Assembly (NCBI GenBank): GCA_914767715.1
Contig: OU612074.1
Coordinates: 22,864,062-22,928,061 of the forward strand
Length of the DNA stretch: 64,000 bases
Source: Membranipora membranacea
Taxonomy: Eukaryota; Bryozoa; Gymnolaemata; Cheilostomatida; Membraniporidae
Direction: 5' to 3'
Part shown: positions 60,021 through 64,000 of the stretch, piece after piece
How the letters are laid out: every line of letters starts with the position of its first letter
Position numbering within the stretch: position 1 is the first letter of the stretch
Program-made: the position numbers and the translations under genes
The notes under the pieces: model-generated
Told to the model about the DNA's origin: nothing
Seen by the model: the letters and a program-made list of their open reading frames with translations, nothing else
Database searches by the model: none

Positions 60021-60262
60021 AGGGGGTGGCTCAGTTGGATAGAGCGCCGGACTTCAACGCGCAAGTGTTGAAGGTTGTGGGATCAAATCCCACTGCAGTC
60101 AATCTTCTACTGGGGATTGGTTGGCCCCCAGGTGTGCTCGGACCTGCCTGAAACTGAAACTGCAAACTGAGAGCAAATTGGCGCAGATGTTGCGGCCTCG
60201 CCATTAAGGCATTAATATTTCACCACCCATGCCTTGGGATGGGCGAGTGATATGACATCCGA
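60021..60262 (+). mobile_element. tRNA-derived SINE, head type 2, unit A
   Basis: Orthologous to 33446-33650, with a fuller 3' tail (caccacccatgccttgggat). Inserted before the duplication. Confidence 0.8.
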
Positions 60263-60931
60263 TTTTTAATCAACAGAATTTATAATAAAAAAATTAAGAC
60301 ATCTGTTAAATGTTCTCTAGTAGATCACCCACATTACTGTGGAAGTCTTCATCCATTGAACACACCATTTTTTTTAGGTTTTCCGTTATATTTTCTTCTT
60401 CATCAAGCTCCGTTTACCATGCAGGGGTAAGCTGAAATGGATAAAGGTAAGATAAAGATAAATACATATCCTTTTTTCTCGTCTAGATAAATCAAAAGGC
60501 CGGTAATAACTCATTTTCATATTATATTGCGAGGATATTGTATAGTTTAGAGCCTCAACTATTGCGCACATTACTTTTACACTTGAATACCAATTTGCAC
60601 CTGTAAAGTTGGAAATTATCATGACGTTTTTAGGAATGACTCTGCCTTATGGAGACACTTGGCTAAATGCCTAATAAATTCAATGTTTTGGAGAATTAAC
60701 ACAGGAAAGTGACTAGCAAAAACAGAATTGCTGGCGTAGGTGCAACAAAGCAAGTTGTGTATGCAATCTTTTACGAATCCTGCGCACAAACTAGGAAAGA
60801 ATAAATGCAACCGAATTGGCTCTAAACTAGTAAGAAAATGGATGTGTGTGTCATTTATTATTTCCCGCTAGCAGTCGGATGTTATTTATAGTCAGAACGC
60901 ACCTTTGCTCTAGTTATCTGAGAAAGTAAAT

Positions 60932-61100
60932 ACACCATACCATACCTAAGTACCATACCATACCATACGTAAGTACCATACCATACCATACGTAAGTACC
61001 ATACCATACCATTCGTAGGAACCATACGTAAGTACTATACATTAGTAGTACCTTACGCTAGTAGTACCTTCCGTTAGTACCTTATGTAAGCACACCATAC
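60932..61100. repeat. CCATA/CGTAAGTA microsatellite, unit A
   Basis: Same locus, expanded to about 169 bp, with a repeating period of roughly 23 bp. Confidence 0.85.
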
Positions 61101-61997
61101 CTTGTCTACTGCTTGATATCCATTTTATAATCCCTACGGCTACTGGAGGACAAGGAAAACAAAAAAATATCTGATGAAATAGACCATCCCTGTCTATATA
61201 ATTGTCTTCAGGGCGTTTCTGCAGTAAGAATGGATGCTGGATGTATCTTGTCTCATCTAATTGAAAGTACAAACGTGAAAATTTGAAAATTGAGGATTAA
61301 ATTTAACCAAACTCAGTGCAGCTAAAGATATTCTATTACCAATAAAAACTTGTTAGATAGCGTGAGGATTGGTTCCAATCCCAACTGAGCCTTTGGCTTC
61401 ACATTGATTACTCAGCTTTATCTTTGTGCAGGTAATAAGTCACATCTGACAGTGCAGGAAGTCAAAACAATTGATCAATACTCCTCCGGACAAGAACACC
61501 TATAAGTGGAGAGCAGGTGCTCTAAACCTCAATGCTTTGAATGCTGTGACATGTATGACTTCCATACACTAAAGATTATACCAGTGAGTGATCACATGTA
61601 TAGCTGCTGCTATATCCAAAAGCAGAGGTAATGTAGGAAAAATTATATTGATTAGTTTAGGAAATGTCTGTGTGCACCGGTGAAATCACACTGAACATGC
61701 CACAACACGACCGACCGTGATACAAGATACAAGTTAAGAAATAAAGAATGGTTTTAGTATTAAGTAGTAACTAACAGATGTTTTGTCTCTGCATCCAACG
61801 ATTAAAGCATGGATATTTTACTTCTGCTGTTGATGACCTTTAAATCGTAACTCCTTGTCAGTCGAGCGGTTGAGCGGGGCTATGATGTGATATTTTTTCT
61901 GTTTATCACCTGAAAATTGTAACTCCTTGTCGGTCGAGCGGTCTAGCGCGATTATGATATGATAATTTTACTGTCGCTGATTACGTTGTGTCGAGTT

Positions 61998-62058
61998 CTA
62001 CCAGACTGTTCATGTCTTCTCAGTCTTCATCACAGAACCGACAGGATAACCAATAACT
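61998..62058 (-). pseudogene. Relic of an M13 last exon upstream of copy A
   Basis: Counterpart of the relic at 35309-35398, with a GCAG acceptor-like start, a larger internal deletion and a final TAG. Because both units carry it, it predates the recent duplication. Confidence 0.75.
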
Positions 62059-63268
62059 CTGCTCGGTTTTTGTAAACCAGTTGATTGTCAGCCTTTTGGT
62101 TTATAGATTATTTACAGTCTGTAGATGCCTCACATTTAGATGGACCAGCAGATCAAAATAGTAGGACTTGGGACGAGCGCTGAAGTGGTCTAGCACTAAG
62201 GTGGACCACAGGCTACAAACTCAATCAAGTTCACAGGCAATAGACAACCAGGTTGTGTGAAAACTGCATTTGTTTGTGCAACACAAGATGGGGAATACAT
62301 CAATCAGTTGTGGCCCCCAGTAAGGTGATAGAAAATAGGGTTTAGTTAATCTAATTTGAGGCTGACTAAATATTAGCTAGCACCAATTTTTAACTAGTTA
62401 ATGTGGGAGCTTGTATAAAATAATGAGGATTTTAGCAATGAATTGAAGGTAGAACTGAATTTCAGTTTATCAAGCTGGTGCAAAAAGGCTTACTTTTCCT
62501 CCAACGAATATTTACTCCTCTAAGTCTCGAACCAGTGCATGTCTCAAACTTAGAGTTCACAAAAAATTTAGAGACGCCTTGTTTACCATAAAAAATGAGA
62601 AAGTTTTTTTTGTTGTTTCCAATACTAATATTAGCCTTACTGTGAAAAGAGATAGGTGTACTTAAAACTACATGGACAAGCCAAGAGTTATGTCCACATG
62701 CAGAGAGAGAGGAGACAATTCCTAGGACATTTCCTCTTTAACAAATCCACTGCAGAATTTTCATCTAGGTAAACACGTTTAGGGAGCAATCCACTTCAAC
62801 GTGTTGTGCACTAATGAGCATCATTATAATCATAATCAAAATATTTAGATGTTGACAAATCAATTAGTGATCAACTTATTCTATTGGTTTGGTGAGTCGA
62901 TTAAACATGCTGACAATAAGGGCTGTGAAAACTCTCCGCTTCAAATTCCCCTTTGATCTGCTGATATTCATCATTTTGATTTGTTAATTAAATATTTTCT
63001 GTATGCTATAGTTAACTTGGAAGCTGCTTGACATTGTTCAGTATTGCTTTTTCTGCTGTTAGAAAGCAGCATCGCGCTGTCCCGTGCACACAGAGAAGGA
63101 ATGAGAAGGGCTTACACTCTGATTTATAGCCTGCAGTAAAGTAAGGATTGTTTTACTAAAAATAATCGATTGACAATAAGTACATCTGATCAGTGCGTTA
63201 TTGATTTTACAGTCCTAAAATCAATACAAATAAATCGCCATTGTTTTCCGATGGATTGTTTGTTGTTT

Positions 63269-64000
63269 TTAAGCAACTTTTCTCTCTACAATGTTTACAT
63301 AACGATGTGATAAAGCCTCCAGTCATACTTTTTATATTCTAATATAGAGTATTGGAGAGTGTCAACACACGGAACTAACTAAGTCTATTCTACAAATTTA
63401 TTGATGTGTTAACTGGCAGGTATCATTCCTTCAAATTCCAGCCCTTCGAGAAATATATTAATTAGCTAGCAGCTGAAAAGTATTTTTATTGTAAATTTAA
63501 GACTAAACTTACTAGAGATCTCTTTTGTCGTGGTTAAATCTCCCTTTGAGACCTATAAGATGGTGCGTTACAAGTGCTAGATTGTTGAAACAGAGCTTTG
63601 ATTGCTAGGAGTTGTTGTTTGTTGGATTTTTGTTTGACTTTTATTAGACAGCGTGTTCCGTAATTTTAAGTTGGTACTGCCATTGTTCAGGAACTAGGAT
63701 GTATTTTGATTGGGTTTGCGCAATATTGATTACGTCAATAAACTCTTTACCCTATGAAGAGAGGGAGACATATCTCTTAAATCTATTAGGGTGTCAAATA
63801 AATAGTGCTTTCTTTTATATCTGATTCTGTGATGGCACTATTGTTGTGTTATGTGTTCTGAAAAAACAAATCATATAATACTGATTGTCCAGGTCTTGTT
63901 CTAGTCTTTGTCTGATGCTCTTAATTATAAATAATCGTGTTTGTCTACTTTTTCCCACAGCGATTATTCCTATCGATTGGAAAATCTACAAATTCAAATT
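63269..64000. other. Flank outside the duplicated unit, no feature seen
   Basis: Sequence diverges from unit B after gtttgttgtttt. No open frame above background and no recognised repeat. Confidence 0.4.

Larger units (their letters stand above)
42141..63268. repeat. Segmental duplication unit A
   Basis: Collinear with unit B and 21.1 kb long. It lacks the B-only insertions and so shows several empty sites. It has about 510 bp (55396-55912) not in B, and lacks about 580 bp (14850-15430 of B) that contains a SINE. Confidence 0.85.
59000..63268. other. 5' flank of gene copy A
   Basis: Conserved with 33035-36620 of unit B. Apart from the SINE, microsatellite and relic last exon I see no gene. 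No TATA box or promoter could be supported. Confidence 0.4.

Overview
This is animal (metazoan) genomic DNA. It is AT-rich, the genes are split into many short exons by GT-AG introns, and it carries tRNA-derived SINEs, four kinds of LINE, a Ty3/gypsy fragment and a MITE. The mix suggests an aquatic invertebrate, but I cannot name a phylum from the sequence alone. All retrotransposon coding regions read on the + strand; the host gene copies read on the - strand.

The host content is one gene family: M13 (neprilysin/endothelin-converting-enzyme-like) type II membrane metallopeptidase homologues in a head-to-tail array. Two copies look complete. Copy B is at 11037-31021 (perhaps from 32841) and copy A at 44382-56781 (perhaps from 58580). 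Each has 19 recognisable exons with matching lengths and phases, about 755 codons, running from a transmembrane segment to the family's Cys-x-Val-Trp C-terminus. A third copy, C, is represented by three exons at 849-3950; its 3' part lies outside the window and its 5' part is gone.

The most interesting point is that A and B look like pseudo-enzymes. The zinc motif HExxH reads HAITH in both, the substrate-binding Asn of the N-A-x-Y motif is Thr, the neprilysin His711 position is Lys (B) or Thr (A), and the Arg102 position is Ser. The three zinc ligands (His, His, and Glu of ENIAD) are kept. All reading frames and splice sites are intact, and differences between the copies are mostly amino-acid replacements clustered in a few exons. 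This fits a retained non-catalytic role better than decay.

Layout: 1-4082 truncated unit C, including an R2-like LINE relic; 4083-7882 spacer with a broken gypsy element; 7883-36620 unit B (28.7 kb); 36621-42140 spacer with a large inverted repeat and 297-bp tandem repeats; 42141-63268 unit A (21.1 kb); 63269-64000 unrelated flank. B and A are the same segment. Their length difference comes mainly from insertions found only in B: an APE-type LINE nested in the R2-like relic, an 8-bp-TSD MITE, and a 4-kb block with a CR1/L2-like LINE and a CXC-type ORF relic. Some deletions also differ. Upstream of each gene sits a decayed copy of the last M13 exon, so an older duplication preceded the recent one.
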